Origin: Russula earlei
Taxonomy: Eukaryota; Basidiomycota; Agaricomycetes; Russulales; Russulaceae
Assembly (NCBI GenBank): GCA_025769875.1
Contig: JAGFNK010000022.1
Location: 124,001-188,000, forward strand
Length of the DNA: 64,000 nt
Reading direction: 5' to 3'
The translations under genes were made by a program, and so were the position numbers. Below, in pieces: positions 1-12,300 of this stretch (the stretch's first letter is position 1; every line of letters starts with the position of its first letter). Under the pieces are notes generated by a model that did not search any database, was not told the DNA's origin, and was given only the letters and a program-made list of their open reading frames with translations.

Positions 1-378
1 AAAGTACTGAGCTTATATATACAGGAGAAGCGCAGCAATAGCTGCGCTTTGACTGGGCTACTAGTATAGTAGGAGTCATAATAAGTAGGAGTCATAGGAA
101 TGAGGCCATGAATGAGTCAGAACCAAGTAACTGTGCTGCACAGTAGGTGTGCAGCATTGCACAGTCGAAACTAAGAAGTGAATATAAATGGAAAGAGAAC
201 CAAACAAAGGGAAAGTAACAGCAATCCAGTGTTACCTGGACGTGTATGGATCACATGATAACACAGAAGGGATCACAAGACGTAAGAGATCACGAGACTA
301 GTAAGTAAAGGGACATACGAAAGCAAGCAGTCCATAGCAAAAGGTAAGAGGTAAACGTAAAAGGAAAATGGTGTAACA
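1..378 (-). repeat. Partial LTR (family C, same as LTRs at 38333 and 51688), cut by the window edge
   Basis: Read on the minus strand this matches the first part of the LTRs of the chromovirus at 38333-53523: it starts TGTTACAC at 378 and shares the downstream block containing the TATATAAG-type promoter element (revcomp near 12-21). It keeps the roughly 70-bp segment that is missing from the 5' LTR at 38333. The other end lies outside the window, so solo or full-length status is unknown. The coding-looking stretch at 273-464 is LTR sequence and not a gene. Confidence 0.8.
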
Positions 379-572
379 TAGTGATACATATGTGAAACCT
401 GCGGTTTTTTCTTACATACCGTGGTTATTATAGAACCCATACCAGTAACGGTGAACCCGAGCAATGTATGGTGAAACCGTACCCTTTATCTGTAAGGGTA
501 CGGTGTTCACAGGTACGGGTAGGGGTTCAGGAAAATTTACCCGGGGGTTACCCGTTTCACACCTTAGTGATA
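379..572. mobile_element. Short hAT-type MITE with 8-bp TSD
   Basis: The 8-mer TAGTGATA occurs directly repeated at 379-386 and 565-572. The 178 bp between have imperfect inverted ends sharing GTGAAAC (left, near 391-397; right as GTTTCAC near 554-560). In the middle, ACCGTACCC (476-484) and GGGTACGGT (496-504) form a perfect 9-bp stem with an 11-nt loop. An 8-bp duplication plus GTGAAAC-like ends is what hAT-superfamily MITEs look like. No coding capacity is seen. An outer tandem duplication by chance is the alternative. Confidence 0.55.
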
Positions 573-616
573 ACCAAGGCTCAATATTCTTAGCCTCCAA
601 CCCTGTGCAAGAAAAG

Positions 617-1445
617 TGTTATGAAACCAAGGCCAAGTCCTGGCCATGGATTGTCCTATTTCACTCAAGAGAGACCTCTCTCACTTTGCATTGCTGACTC
701 CCTTCCATTTACTGGGCTATCCCTCCTGTGGTACAAGATATTGCTATTGCAAAGGCACTATAACACGACCAGGCACCTGTTTCCTAATCAGGTAATCATT
801 GTGTGGCAGCCACATGGCCACACAGCCACCATGGACCCGAAACAGCGGCACAAACTCTTAGAAACTGTTGCATAAATCATCTGACGTCATCAAGACCCCA
901 ATGACATCATGGCTGACTGAGTGACTCCACAGTGACCTCATAGGCTCACTAAGTGCTCCACAGTGACATCATAATGATGTCATCGCTCCACAATGATCAG
1001 TAATGCGCTCAGTAAGCCTGAAACTTGACACAAGCAAGTTTATGCCTCTGTAGTCCTATTGGATGGTACCAAAGAGTCTAGAATAGTCCCAGTTCTTTGT
1101 AATCGACCTTGTACACTGTATATAAACCCCAATGAAGCATGGCAGTCGTCAGACTGTCCATTTGTGATACTCTCCTCTTCCTGGGTACTCCCCTGCGACC
1201 GCTCAGTCTAAAGTCCTCCCTCGTCTTCAAGGTACTCTTCAATGACTGCCTTGTTTAAAGTCCCTCGCTGCACTGGCCTCTACTCTTCGCCTCTGCCTCT
1301 TGCAACACGTGCCAGTCCCCATCTGGTATCTTCTAGTCGTTTGGCTCGTCCTCCTGTTCAACGCCGTTTACGCCGTGTACTGTCTGTTCCGACCCTTGCC
1401 CACCTGCTCCTGAGTCCTTAGTGATCAGCAGTACGTGTCTTGACA
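617..1445 (+). repeat. LTR of Ty3/gypsy family A (plus orientation)
   Basis: It starts TGTTATGAAACC and ends GTCTTGACA, with TG...CA ends. It is the inverted counterpart of the LTR at 1723-2550 and matches 60633-61468 and the interrupted copy at 62206-63923. U3 carries a cluster of CRE/ATF-like motifs (882-889, 902-909, 964-971, 975-982) and a TATA box near 1117-1126 (TGTATATAAA). The sequence following it matches the sequence after the copy at 63923, so this is a 5' LTR rather than a solo LTR. Confidence 0.85.
882..982 (+). promoter_or_regulatory. Cluster of CRE/ATF-like motifs in LTR U3
   Basis: TGACGTCA lies at 882-889, TGACATCA at 902-909 and 964-971, and TGATGTCA at 975-982. The last two form the 19-bp palindrome TGACATCATAATGATGTCA (964-982). 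They lie 135-240 bp upstream of the TATA box at about 1117. bZIP factors of the ATF/CREB and AP-1 type bind TGACGTCA-like octamers; binding here is inferred. The cluster is retained in the other family A LTRs (near 2190-2290, 61100-61190 and 62390-62490). Confidence 0.5.
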
Positions 1446-1722
1446 TCTGGACAGTCTCTCATCATCCCTGTATTGACCAGCCAACGCTCAAGTGTCCACT
1501 TCTAACTCCCCCACTTTGGTTAACACCTCCTTGCGCCTCCCTTCTCCTCAGCAACCTACCCCATGCACTGCCCTTCGCATCCTCACTGAAGACATCGACC
1601 CGGTCGACACATCCTCGCCCCTCAGCCTCTTGTACTCCCCAACAGCCCCACCATCATCTCCCAGCATTCCCCAGCCTATCCCAGGCGACTTTGTCCCTGT
1701 TGGCACTCCCCCTCCTGCGCAG
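1446..1722 (+). pseudogene. 5' leader and gag N-terminus of gypsy family A, truncated
   Basis: Directly after the 5' LTR come a short leader and an open frame from ATG 1492 rich in Ser, Pro and Thr (about 77 residues), typical of the disordered N-terminus of gypsy Gag. It is cut at 1722, where the minus-strand LTR of another copy begins. The same leader follows the LTR at 63924-64000. No capsid-like or zinc-knuckle part remains here. Confidence 0.5.
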
Positions 1723-2550
1723 TGTCAAGACACGTACTGCTGATCACTAAGGACTCAGGAGCAGGTGGGCAAGGGTCGGAACAGATGGTACGCGGCGAAG
1801 GCGGCGTTGAACAAAAGGATGAGCCAAACGACGAGGAGGTACCAGATGGGGACTGGTAGGTGTTGCAAGAGACAGAGGCGAAGGCTAGAGGCCAGTGTAG
1901 CGAGGGGCTTTAAACAAGGCGGTCGTTAAAGAGTACCTTGGAGGCAAGGGGAATCTTTAGACTGAGCGGTTGCAGGGGAGTACCCAGGAAGATGAGAGTA
2001 TCACAAATGGACAGTCTGACGACTGCCATGCTTCATTGGGGCTTATATACAGTGTACAGGGTCGATTACAAAGCACTGGGACTACTCTAGACTCTTTGGT
2101 ACCATCCAATAGGACTACAGAGGCATAAACTTGCTTGTGTCAAGTTTCAGGCTTACTGAGCGTATTATTGATCATTGTGGAGCAATGACATCATTATGAT
2201 GTCACTGTGGAGCGCTTAGTGAGCCTATGAGGTCACTGTGGAGTCGCTCAGTCAGCCATGATGTCATTGGAGCCTTGATGATGTCAGATGATTTATGCAA
2301 CAGTTTCTAAGAGTTTGTGCCGCTGTTTCGGGTCCATGGTGGCTGGGTGGCCATGTGGCTGCCACGCGATGATTACCCAATTAGGAAACAGGTGCCTGGT
2401 TGTGTTATAGTGTCTTTGCAATAGTAATATCTTGTACCACAGGAGGGATAGCCCAGAAAATGGAAGGGAGTCGACAATGTAAAGTGAGAGAGGTCTTTCT
2501 TGAGTAAAATAGGACAGTCCTTGGCCAGGACTTGGCCTTGGTTCGTAACA
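1723..2550 (-). repeat. 3' LTR of minus-strand gypsy element (family A)
   Basis: On the minus strand it runs from TGTTACGAACC (2550) to CGTGTCTTGACA (1723), 828 bp. It is adjacent to a polypurine tract at 2551-2566, as expected for the 3' LTR of the pol remnant that lies at higher coordinates. It shares promoter elements with the plus-strand copy at 617-1445, with which it forms a head-to-head inverted pair. Confidence 0.85.
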
Positions 2551-2566
2551 TTCATCCCCTCTTTAT
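2551..2566 (-). other. Polypurine tract of the gypsy element
   Basis: The minus strand reads AAAGAGGGGATGAA immediately before the 3' LTR start TG. This is the plus-strand priming site position for LTR retrotransposons. Confidence 0.7.
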
Positions 2567-2797
2567 AGACTTGTTGCTCCTGCAACAGTAGGGACTTGTT
2601 TCTTTGGAAGGTGGAGTAGTTTGCATATGAAAAGTCGAAGTCTGTTCGTTCGTGGGGAGTTCTCCCTTGTTCTATGGATTGCTTTGGGGATAGCTGTGGT
2701 CGATTGAGTGCATGTGATCGCAGGAGTTCTCTGAAAAGTTCGTTGGTAACAAGGATAAAGGTAGTCATCGACAGAGGTCATGATGAGAGTTGTTGGT

Positions 2798-5700
2798 TTA
2801 GGGGTTACTCCTGGTGGGAATCGTTTTAAGCGCCTTCGGATATTTCCGATGGAAGTCTTTAACAAGTGATTGCGCTTTTGATAGGTTAGATGCTGGTTCC
2901 CAAGTATTTTCTGCGACTGTATACCCTTTCCATTTAACTAGGTATTGGATTCCTTTGCAGTTTGGGGAGAGCCGAGAGTTTAGGATCTGCTCTACTTCAT
3001 ATTGTTCTTCACCTTCGACTAATATTGGTGGTGGGTTTGAAAAGTTAGGACCATGGGCAATGGTTTCTTTGTAAGGTTTAATCAGGGAGTGGTGAAAAAC
3101 TGGGTGTATCTTCCAAGACTTTGGTAGTTCGAGGTGAACGTTTACTGGATAGGCAGTGGTGACTTTGAATGGCCCATAGCGTTGAGGGGCTAGTTTTGCT
3201 TTTGGGTGAGTGGTTTGTAGATTCGTGGCTTCCAGCCATACTTGATCCCCTTCTTTAAAATGAAATGTGGAGGATTGAGGTCCTGATTGCTTCATGATTT
3301 CTGTTGCTCGGTTCAGGGAGGCAGCTACTTCTTCTCTGAGTTGGTTTAGTCTTGATAGTCTTTCTTGGATTGAAGGGAACTTTGATGTAAAGGCAAGGGG
3401 CGGAGCAAATGTTGGGTTAAAGCCATACCAGACTTCAAACGGGGGTTTGTTTGTAGCACTGTGTTGTCTGGCATTATGTGCGAACTCCATAAAGGGAACT
3501 AGTTCTGCCCAATTGTCTGCTTGATGGTTGCAAAATATTCGTAGGTATTGTTCTAGTTCTTGGTTAACTCGTTCTGTTTCTCCGTCTGTCTGTGGGTGAT
3601 ATGCTGTGCTTAATGATACTTTGACATTTAACTTCTTCCATAGTTCTTGAGTGACTTTTGCTGCGAATTGAGGGCCTCTGTCCGATATTATTTGTGTTGG
3701 GAGCCCTATTCTTCTCCAGACATTGTTCATGATTAGTGTCGCTGTTTCGTCTGCTGTGATTGTCTTGTGGCAAGGGGTAATGATTATTGCTTTACTGAAT
3801 CGATCTACCACGACTAGGAGGCTGTCAAAGCCTTGTGAAATCGGTAGGTCCGTGATAAAGTCCATAGTAATGCTTTTCCATACTTCTCCAGCTGGTGTAA
3901 TCGGTACAAGGGGTGTTTCTGTCTTTGGACAGTTCTTTGTACTTTGGCAAATTGCGCAACCGTCTACATAACTTTTGACATAGGTTAGCATTCCTGGCCA
4001 CCAATAGTTTCGGCTGATTAGTTCATAAGTTTTCCATTGGCCAGGATGCCCCGTGGCAAGGGAGTCGTGGTGTAGTTTTAGAATTTTCTTTCTTAGGGTG
4101 TCGTTGTTTGGGATATAGACTTTTCCTTTGAATAGTATTAGTCCATCTTCAAGGTTCCAATCCTGTGAAGCCTTTGGATAGTCGCCTTGGTCCATTCTTT
4201 ATAATGATTGCTAACACGTTAGATACTTCTGGGTCGTAATCTTTGCTAGATCGTAGTTGTTGTCAAAGTTCATGGTCGCCGATTGGTTCTGTAGTAGAGG
4301 TGCGTGTTGCTCTTATTTTAAAAAATTTGTCATCTAGGAGCACCTTTCCATCATTTTCGTTTTGTATCCCCTCTTTAAAGTCTGGCCGCCTGGACAGACC
4401 GTCTGCTTTGTTCATAGTTCCTGGGTGGTGGGTAATGGTGAAGTCGAAATTGCTGAGGAGGAGTGCCCATCGGGCTTGTCGTCTCGTGAGTTTCTGTTTT
4501 GTCATGAAGTATGTCAAGTTATTGTGGTCTGTCCATAGATCAATGGGGTGTGTAGCGCCTTCAAGGTAGTGTCGGAAGTGCCAGAGGGATAAAACAATAG
4601 CAAGGAGTTCTTTATCGTAGATCATGTAATTTCATTGTGCGGGGTCCAAGGATTTCGAGAAATAGGCTACTGGGTGATATTTGTTAAATTCATCGGGTTG
4701 TTCCAAGATTGCACCGACTGCAAAGTCACTTGCATCACAGATCAGTCGAAAGGGTTTCATGTGGTCAGGTAACATGAGGATTGGGGCCGTTGTGAATGCT
4801 TGGATTAGTTTCTGAAATGCTTGTTCTTCATCGTCTTCCCACTTGAAGGGGTTTTCTTTCTTTGTTAAGTTAAACAAGGGCCGTGCTATTCGAGAGTATT
4901 GGTGGATAAATCGTCGATAGAAGTTGCAGAATCCTAGAAATGCTTGTACTTCCATAACATTGGTCGGAGTAGGCCATTTTGTAATGCCTATTAACTTGTC
5001 TTGGTCCATGGATATTTGTCCTTGGGAGATATTGATGCCTAGGTAACTAATAGAGGTTTGTTGGAAAGCACATTTCTCTGGTTTCAAGTATAAGTCGTGG
5101 TCTTGGAGTGTTTTTAGGACCTTATGTGTCCAATCGTCTAGTTCGTTCAAGGTTTGCGCCATAATTAGTATATCATCTAGATAAACAACCACTCATTCAG
5201 TGGCAATGTATTTTGCTAGGATGGTGTTCATAAAGCGTTGGAAAGTGGCTGGGGCGTTGCAGAGACCAAATGTAATTATCAATGGTTCGAAGAGTCCTAA
5301 TGGTGTCTTGAATGCTGCGAGGTGTTCATCGCCCTCTCTGCGGCGAATATTGTTGTATCCCCATTGTACGTCAAACTTGGTAAAGTATTGGGCTCCTTGG
5401 AGTTTGTCAATTAATTCAGGAATCAAGGGTAGTGGATACGCGTCTTTGACAGTTGCTGTATTCAGGGCTCTGTAGTCTTGCACTGGTCGTAGATTTCCTC
5501 CTTTCTTTTCTACAAAGAAGAATGGGCTGGCAATAGCTGCTTTTGATGGTCGGATTGTGCCTCTTTTCAAATGTTCATCTAAGTATTCTTTTAGGGCTTG
5601 TAGTTCCTTGGGAGTAAGTCGATAAATGCCAGAATCACGTCGGGCGATCCCTGGTTTTAGATTGATTGCATGGTCCCATGGTTGGTGAGCAGGAAGGTGT

Positions 5701-6575
5701 TGAGAAGCTTGTTCATCGAAAACCTTTCGCCATTTCAAGAATTGGGTAGGGATAAGTTCGTCTAATGTTTTAGGGGGTGTTTCAGCATTGGCTAGCTTGG
5801 TAGCTGTGGTTGATTTGGCTCTTATGCTGATTGTTATTGGACTAAATGCATCGTGGATTTGTTCGTCAACACATGGGTTCAATGGTCCTTCAGTATCTGG
5901 GAAGATTAGTGCAGCAATGTCCGTAAACTCGGGTTCTTCTTCTTCAGGGAAAGTAAGCGCTTGTATTTGGTAATTCTGCGTTCCAGATGCAGATGCAATG
6001 GTTATGCTTGGGTGTGTGGTAAGGCAAGTTCGGGGGCAGTTCCTCAGTGTGATTGTATCATTTGCCCAATCAATATCTGGGTTGTGGTGTCGTAGCCAAT
6101 CTGTTCCTAAGATAATGTCGTGATCTCCAATGTTGGTGACAAGGAATTCTGCTTGTTTGTCATGAGTGGCGCCCGTGTGCACTTGAATGCGAAGTCTTTG
6201 GATGGTGCTAAAACGTATTAGTCCATTGGCATTTTGTGTTCCATCTACATTTTGTGCTGGCAAGGGTTTGGTCATAGTTCGAAGGTGTAGGTGGTGTCTT
6301 TGTGCAAATCATTCATGGATTATCATTCCTTCTGCTCCACTGTTGAGCAGGGCTCTTGCACCAATTTCTTTGCCACTTGTCTTCCCTACTAAGGTAACTT
6401 TCAAGGCAATGGAAGGGAAACAAATATTCTTGGTAAAAACTTTGGGGTAATTGATTTCTCTTTGTATTGTACTGATTTGGACCACGTCCCTCCTCGGTGC
6501 AGAAGGGGGTCCAATTAAAAATCCATAGGAGCAGATTTTGGGCGGAGGATCGAGTCTGCAAGTGTTTCTCTCCAA
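2798..6575 (-). pseudogene. pol: Ty3/gypsy chromovirus pol (protease, RT, RNase H, integrase, chromodomain), decayed
   Basis: Reading down the minus strand: protease remnant (active-site context LLNSGAEG, where LLDSGA is usual, then GTDWLRHHNPDIDW near 6110); reverse transcriptase with FFVEKKGGNLRPVQDYRALN near 5500 and intact YLDD near 5175; RNase H with CDASDFAVGA near 4735; integrase with the HHCC finger and the D-D-E residues in ITMDFITD, ISDRGPQF and the E of QTDGETERVNQE; and a C-terminal chromodomain (YLVKWKGY...NTWEP, near 2900). Three in-frame TGA stops (near 6310, 5193 and 4630) fall where Arg CGA would fit, and one frameshift lies between 4195 and 4262. The protease Asp-to-Asn change and the stops indicate a dead copy. 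The chromodomain places it in the chromovirus clade. Confidence 0.92.
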
Positions 6576-7104
6576 GTTGTCAATGATGCAACAGGAATAG
6601 GTTCTTCTTGTGCAGGTTTGATGTTTTCATCCTGGATGGTTGTAGCTCTGACTGTTTGGGGGCGAGATCCTTGTCGTTGGCGTCCTTGAGCTGCTTTCTT
6701 TGCTCTGCATTGATTTGCCATATGGTTCTTCTTTCCACAATAATAACAGAGGTTGTTCTTGCATCGAAACTCTTTCTCTGCATCTGTGAGAGGTTTTCTT
6801 TCACTTCTGGATTCCCAGGGTCGTTCATTAGGTTCTCCTTGGTACAAGTTAATTTCCAATGGATTATCTGATCCTTGAGTGTTTAATCCTCGGGCACGCA
6901 CAGAGCGTCCTCCTCGAAAGGCAGTGGAGTTGTATAGGTGGAAAAGGTTGTCAAATTCTCTTGCTGCTTTGACAAGGGCTGCAAGTGTAGTTGGTGTCGG
7001 TGTGATCCCTAGTATTTTCTGATGTAGGGCCGGGTTAATGTTCTTCCTGAATGCATACATCTTTGTTCTTTCATCGGTGGTAGCTCGTGATGCATGGTGT
7101 GACC
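6515..7104 (-). pseudogene. gag: gypsy gag C-terminal part with zinc knuckle, 5'-truncated
   Basis: The open frame contains MYAFRKNINP and a CCHC zinc knuckle (CYYCGKKNHMANQC, spacing C-x2-C-x4-H-x4-C) near 6740, a nucleocapsid signature. The frame is open upstream to 7104, where sequence switches abruptly to the terminal inverted repeat of a hAT element. The capsid N-terminus and the 5' LTR are missing, so this copy was truncated by the hAT insertion or by a later rearrangement. It belongs with the pol remnant at 2798-6575. Confidence 0.8.
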
Positions 7105-7429
7105 TAGTGCTGTCACCGGTCCGGCTCGAAACCGCTTGGAGCCGAGCCGTAGCCGCATCTGAGCCAAATTAAGCTGTTAGCGGCTTGCAGCTCGAAACCG
7201 TCCAGAAACAGCACGAGCCGTTTCAAGCCGCTTCGAAGTGCTAGTCTGCCAGATTTGGATATGGTTGCTCAATTTGGAGAGCGGTCTGTGGCTGTCGCGG
7301 TCTCGAGCCGCTTCGAAGTGCCAGATTTGGATATGGTTGAGTTGTCTGCCACCACTCTGCCTCGGCCCTCTTACCTCTAGACGCACTGGCAAGTACTTAT
7401 TCCTTTTCCTTTGCTTGTTGAAGGCTCAG

Positions 7430-9388
7430 GTGTGCAGGCTTCCTAGCACTTGCAGTGTTGCACAGTACTAGTATGAGGGGTGCTGTCTGGCTGGCCACTG
7501 AATCACGCGTGCCACCTGCCCTTCCGACAGCCCAGGGCCACGCATTGCCTGCAGTCGCAGCCGCTGAGTAGCGCCGTCGTTGGTCCTTTGAGCCCGAAGG
7601 CACATGGCTCCCGGAGCAGTGGGAAAGCCTTCAGCCTGTCATCGCCTCAGCCATTTCACTTTCATCTGCCATCGCTGCCATACGCCTCTCCCTTGCCCAT
7701 CGTTGCCTCCGATGTTCCGGTCCCGCCTGCCATCACCATTGCCTCTGCGTTCCCCATCATCACCACTGCTGTCACCTTTGCGCCCTCAGTCTTCACACCT
7801 GCCAACCCTGCCACACCTGCCTTGCCGCCGCCTTTCCCTTTCCATCGTTGTCGCCTGTTTTGTCCACTGAAGCAGTCACCCCCATCGTACCAGTCCTGCC
7901 TGCCGTCACTACTGCTCCAGCCCCCACCACAGCCACCTCTCTCTCGGCCTCAGCCTACCCTGCTGTCATCTTTGCCTTGTCCATCGCCCCCACCATCTCA
8001 GCTGCCTCTGTCTCACTCACTGTCCCGGCAACTGTCTCAGCGCCAGCTGCACCAGCAGCCACTGCCCAAGTGAGATTTGCTTCCATGATTTGGCCTCAAA
8101 ATGCCAAGATACCTTTTTAGATCGCTCACCACACCCGTAGCTTCCTCTCGTCTGGTGTAAATCGACACCAGTTCCTAACTTCCCTTCCCTTGACTCATGA
8201 CTACTGCCGCACTCCCAGTTATCGCCGAACACCTTTTCTTTCCCAAATGCTCCCGTGGCACAGGACACTCCCATGCTCTCAGCATCAACGCCATGTTTGG
8301 GGGTCCAGACCACATGGCCGCCCGCGTCAGGACGGAATGGCGTTGAGCACACGTTCTCCCTGCCCTTCATCATGCGCAGGGCGTGGCCGCTGCATCCACA
8401 CAGCGTGATCATGCAGCGCATTTTGGAGCCAATGGCGGTGCAGGAGGCTGAGCTGACCGGCAACGAGACCCTTCCAACCGTCTTCTCCCTCACGAGCCCC
8501 TGGCCGAGGCCACCATCATCAATCATGCGTGAATATCGTCGGCGGATTCCAGTCCATGCCTCTCTCCCTGGTCCATGACGAGGATGACGGTTCCGATCAC
8601 GCTTCGGAACCCCCGCTCTTGGCCGGTGACATCATCGTCTGGGTCTCCCACCAGGGCAACCTGCTCGTCATGGTCGACCCTGAGCGCCGCCAGCTGAGCA
8701 TCTGGAGATATGCGTACGTGAAGCTCGGGGACGTGCCCTTCTCCCACGTGCATTCTTGGTTTCACAAGAAGCGCGCTTCCATGGCCGCTGGCGCCCCTCT
8801 CTGACCCACTGCCACCACCTACCCCTTCCAACTCCACCGTACTATCGTTTTCGCCACCCACTGCCACGCCACCTCACCCACCCGAAGAAGTTCATGAAGA
8901 ACACCCGGAAGAACACCCCGCGAACAGAAGCACGCCACCCCCTCAGAGAAACAATTGCCGCCACCAGAAGTTCGTCAATGCTCAAGACTCGCCATGCAAC
9001 CTTTCGTCTCACCTCCCACCCACTCGCGTGCCATTGTCCACGCAGCATGCGACCTTTTGTCTCACCTCCCCACCCACTCGTGCGCCATTGTCCATGCACG
9101 CCATTGTCCATGCACACCATTGTCCATGCGCGCCACTGTCACCTCAATGGGAGAAGACCACAATGCCACGGCCAACAAGAACAACATGCAACCCAGGCTC
9201 GCCGCCCACCACTTGCTCTATCACCAATGCCTCGACGCTGCCTCCTTTCAAGCTCACCCCTCAACGCTATGAAGCCGATGCCACCGCAACCTCAGCGACG
9301 CAACATCAACAGCAGCAGCGTCTGGCCATACCACCACGCACAACGACACAGCATCCATTCCACATGATCACACAAATACATCAAGTTA
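7430..9388. other. GC-rich low-complexity interior of the hAT element, no gene recognised
   Basis: The stretch is CCT/CCA/GCC-rich and gives long Pro/Ser/Thr/Ala-rich open frames on the plus strand and mirror frames on the minus strand, which is composition rather than coding evidence. One more balanced reading lies at about 8527-8800 (plus), including DIIVWVSHQGNLLVMVDPERR. It could be a captured piece of a host gene but I cannot name it. A motif near 9130 (GCCACTGTCACCTCAATGGG) recurs in diverged form near 13297 and 13831, so parts of this region were duplicated within the element. Confidence 0.4.
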
Positions 9389-12300
9389 TCAACCCTGCAG
9401 ACTATGAAGAAATGTGCGTAAATCTTCAACTGGCTGTCCTTGCTCTGTTCCCACCAGCTCAGTGAGTTCCTCTTCCATGTCAAAGCCCTTCGTGAAACTT
9501 ATACCTCTGCCTTGCTTTGTTGAAAACTTCAAAAGTTGAAGGGCCTCTATAAGGCCAGGGCTGAGTGAGTTCCTTCTAGCAGTTATGGTTTCTTTGCTTG
9601 ATGAAAATACCCTTTCACAGGGAACTGAGGAGGCCTGGATGGGAAGGATATCCATTGCTAGTTTAAATAGTGTAGGAAATTGATGTTGGTTTTCCTACAA
9701 CTGTTTAAGTGTGATCTCTAAGATAAAAAAAAAGGCTTACCATCCAAAAAGTAAGACTATCCACATTTCCTCTGAATGAAATACCAAGATACCTATCTAC
9801 TTCAGTAGATAAGTCTTGTGCATCAGAGTCTGCTTCCTGATCTTCAAGTCCAAGCAGTTCAAGGGCTCTTAGATGTCTTTCTGGCAATCTAGTAGCTTGA
9901 AATTGAGGTTGTTCACTTTGCTCTGGATGTACATAATAATCCTCAAGCTAAAGTGCTTGATCAGAAACAAAAATAATGTAGAAAAGAGTAAAATAAAAAA
10001 CTTACAGCTTCAAGAAGAGTCAATCTTGCTGTCTCTGTAGCCAAAGATCCTTGTTTTCTAAACCACTGTAACTTGAATCTTGGGTTTAGAACTAAACAAG
10101 AATTAGAAAAGCTTATATTAAAATAAGGTTACTGACTGATAGATAATGTATAAGCTGGAACATTGGCAATTTCCTGTTGATACTCCTCTAGCTTGTCTAT
10201 ACCATCTTCAATGATATAATCAACCTCTTCATGTTCATTTTTATGCTGTTTAAGTTTTGAAATAAGGCCTTCAAATGCAGGAAGGGTACCATAGAGTGTA
10301 GGACATTTTTCAGCAGATAAGAGTTGCTGATATGAATGAGGCAGCTAAAAAAAGATATTATATATTATATCTGAATTAAAGTCTAAAATATACATACCTC
10401 AAGTATTTCCTTCATTCTAGACAATTTGTCCCAATCAGCACTTTGAAGCTGATTATTTGAGTTATTTTCACTCAAATATTGGTTAATAGCCTAAGTGGTA
10501 AACTGTTAGTATATCTATTTAATAAAATGCATGGCTTACATCTTTGAGCTTTAAGGCTCTTTCAATCATCAAAAAAGTTGATGACCACCTTGAATCAACA
10601 TCACGAATCAATTGAAGAGATGATAGACTCAAGGCTTCTAAAATTTGAGCAAAGTGGTGATGTCGCAAGGAGGAGGCACGAATCTATAATAATTTTTAGC
10701 TGTATTCTTACATATTACCTAAACACTCACATTTTGAATTACACCACGTAGTTTTTTGAGAGAATCTTCATCAGAGATCAATCCACTCATATTGTTTAAC
10801 ATGGCTTTACAAGCCAAATTAACAATATGAGGAAAACAACTATACAAAAATAAAGTTAGATTGAGATAAAAGTAAACACCTTGCATACCGTATGCGCTGC
10901 TTAGAGCCAGAAAAACTGATCCCATGTGATATTAAAGACCTTTGTAGAATTGATACAAATGCATCATTATTGGATGCATTGTCCATGGTAATCCATCCAA
11001 TCTATTAAATAAATAAATTTTACCTTAAATTAAAAATTAAAGAAAACAACATACCTTGCCAGCAAGTTTAAGGCGATCTAAAATAAAGAGAAATACCTCT
11101 GCCAAGCGCTCTCCAGTATGAGAACCAGGGATATGCACAAAGCCAATAAGATCTGTTCGAAGGTTAACTGTTTGCTGTATCTTCTCCAGCCAGTGTGCAG
11201 TAACAGCCATAAAAGGCTTCTGATCAAAATCTGTCCAAATATCCATGGTAAAAGAAATCTTTCCCATAGATTTGTTCTAAAAAAATTAGCTATATATATA
11301 TAAGCAATAAATTAATAAACTTACTAGCATATCATCTGACAATTGTTTTACTTGTTCCTGTTGAAGCTTTAGAATGTGCTTTCTTATTGTGGTTCTATGA
11401 GGTATATCTTGGTCTTGAAGATTATCTCTTAGTAAAAGAAGAAGTCTTCTAAATTCCTTAGACTCCACAATACTGATAGGCTATAAATAAGCATTATCAA
11501 TAGGACAAAATAAAATAATAAGCATTAAACACACCTGATCAGTGGCAATGATCATCTCTGCAATGGCATTAGTAAAGAGTTCCTGAGTAAACTTTGGCCT
11601 TTGCTGAGTTTGAGACTCAATATTTGTGCCTTGAAAGGCTGCAATTGCCTCTAAAGCATCCTTGGCCCTAACTGTGAGCTGAAGTCTCTCACACTCAGAA
11701 ATCCAGTCCTGCATGTGACACATATACAGATGCCTCCGTAGGGTGCCTGTTGCAGTTGATTTACCATAGCCCCGAACTGTATGTGTGCCTTTACTTTGAT
11801 CAAAAGATCTGGCAAAGTATTAATTCCATTAAAAAATGAAAGAAAATCTGATCATTTACATGCAGAATGTACATCGTCGTTTGTCACCATCTTCCTCAAA
11901 GAAAGAAAGAGTATCAGCACCTAGGTTGGCCTTTCTGCCACCTGCTGGCCCTGTTCTGATTTCTGCCTGCTGCTGTCTATGGCCAGATAGTGTAGCAGGT
12001 ACAGTAGCATCTTCAGTGTCAGAGGAGAGGGAGGATGTATTGAGGTTGAAGTCTTCATCGTCCACAACAGTGTGTGAAGAAATATTCTGTCCATGTCGAA
12101 CAAAAATTAGTTTTATTGATTACATAACATAATCTACATACGCGTTGCCCAGCGGAAATTTGAGATCCAGCGCTTCCAGAGCTAATGAAAGGATCGTCGA
12201 CACCAGATCCTGGAGCTTGATTGAGCTGTTGGGTGCTGCCACTAGCTGTGGTCACAACAGGGTCAAAAGTGACACGAGGATGTCTTGGAGTTGACAAGGT

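Noticed and set aside
7480..9465. Several 90-200 codon Pro/Ser-rich frames
   Set aside because: They overlap on both strands, reflect CCT/CCA repeats and have no recognisable fold.
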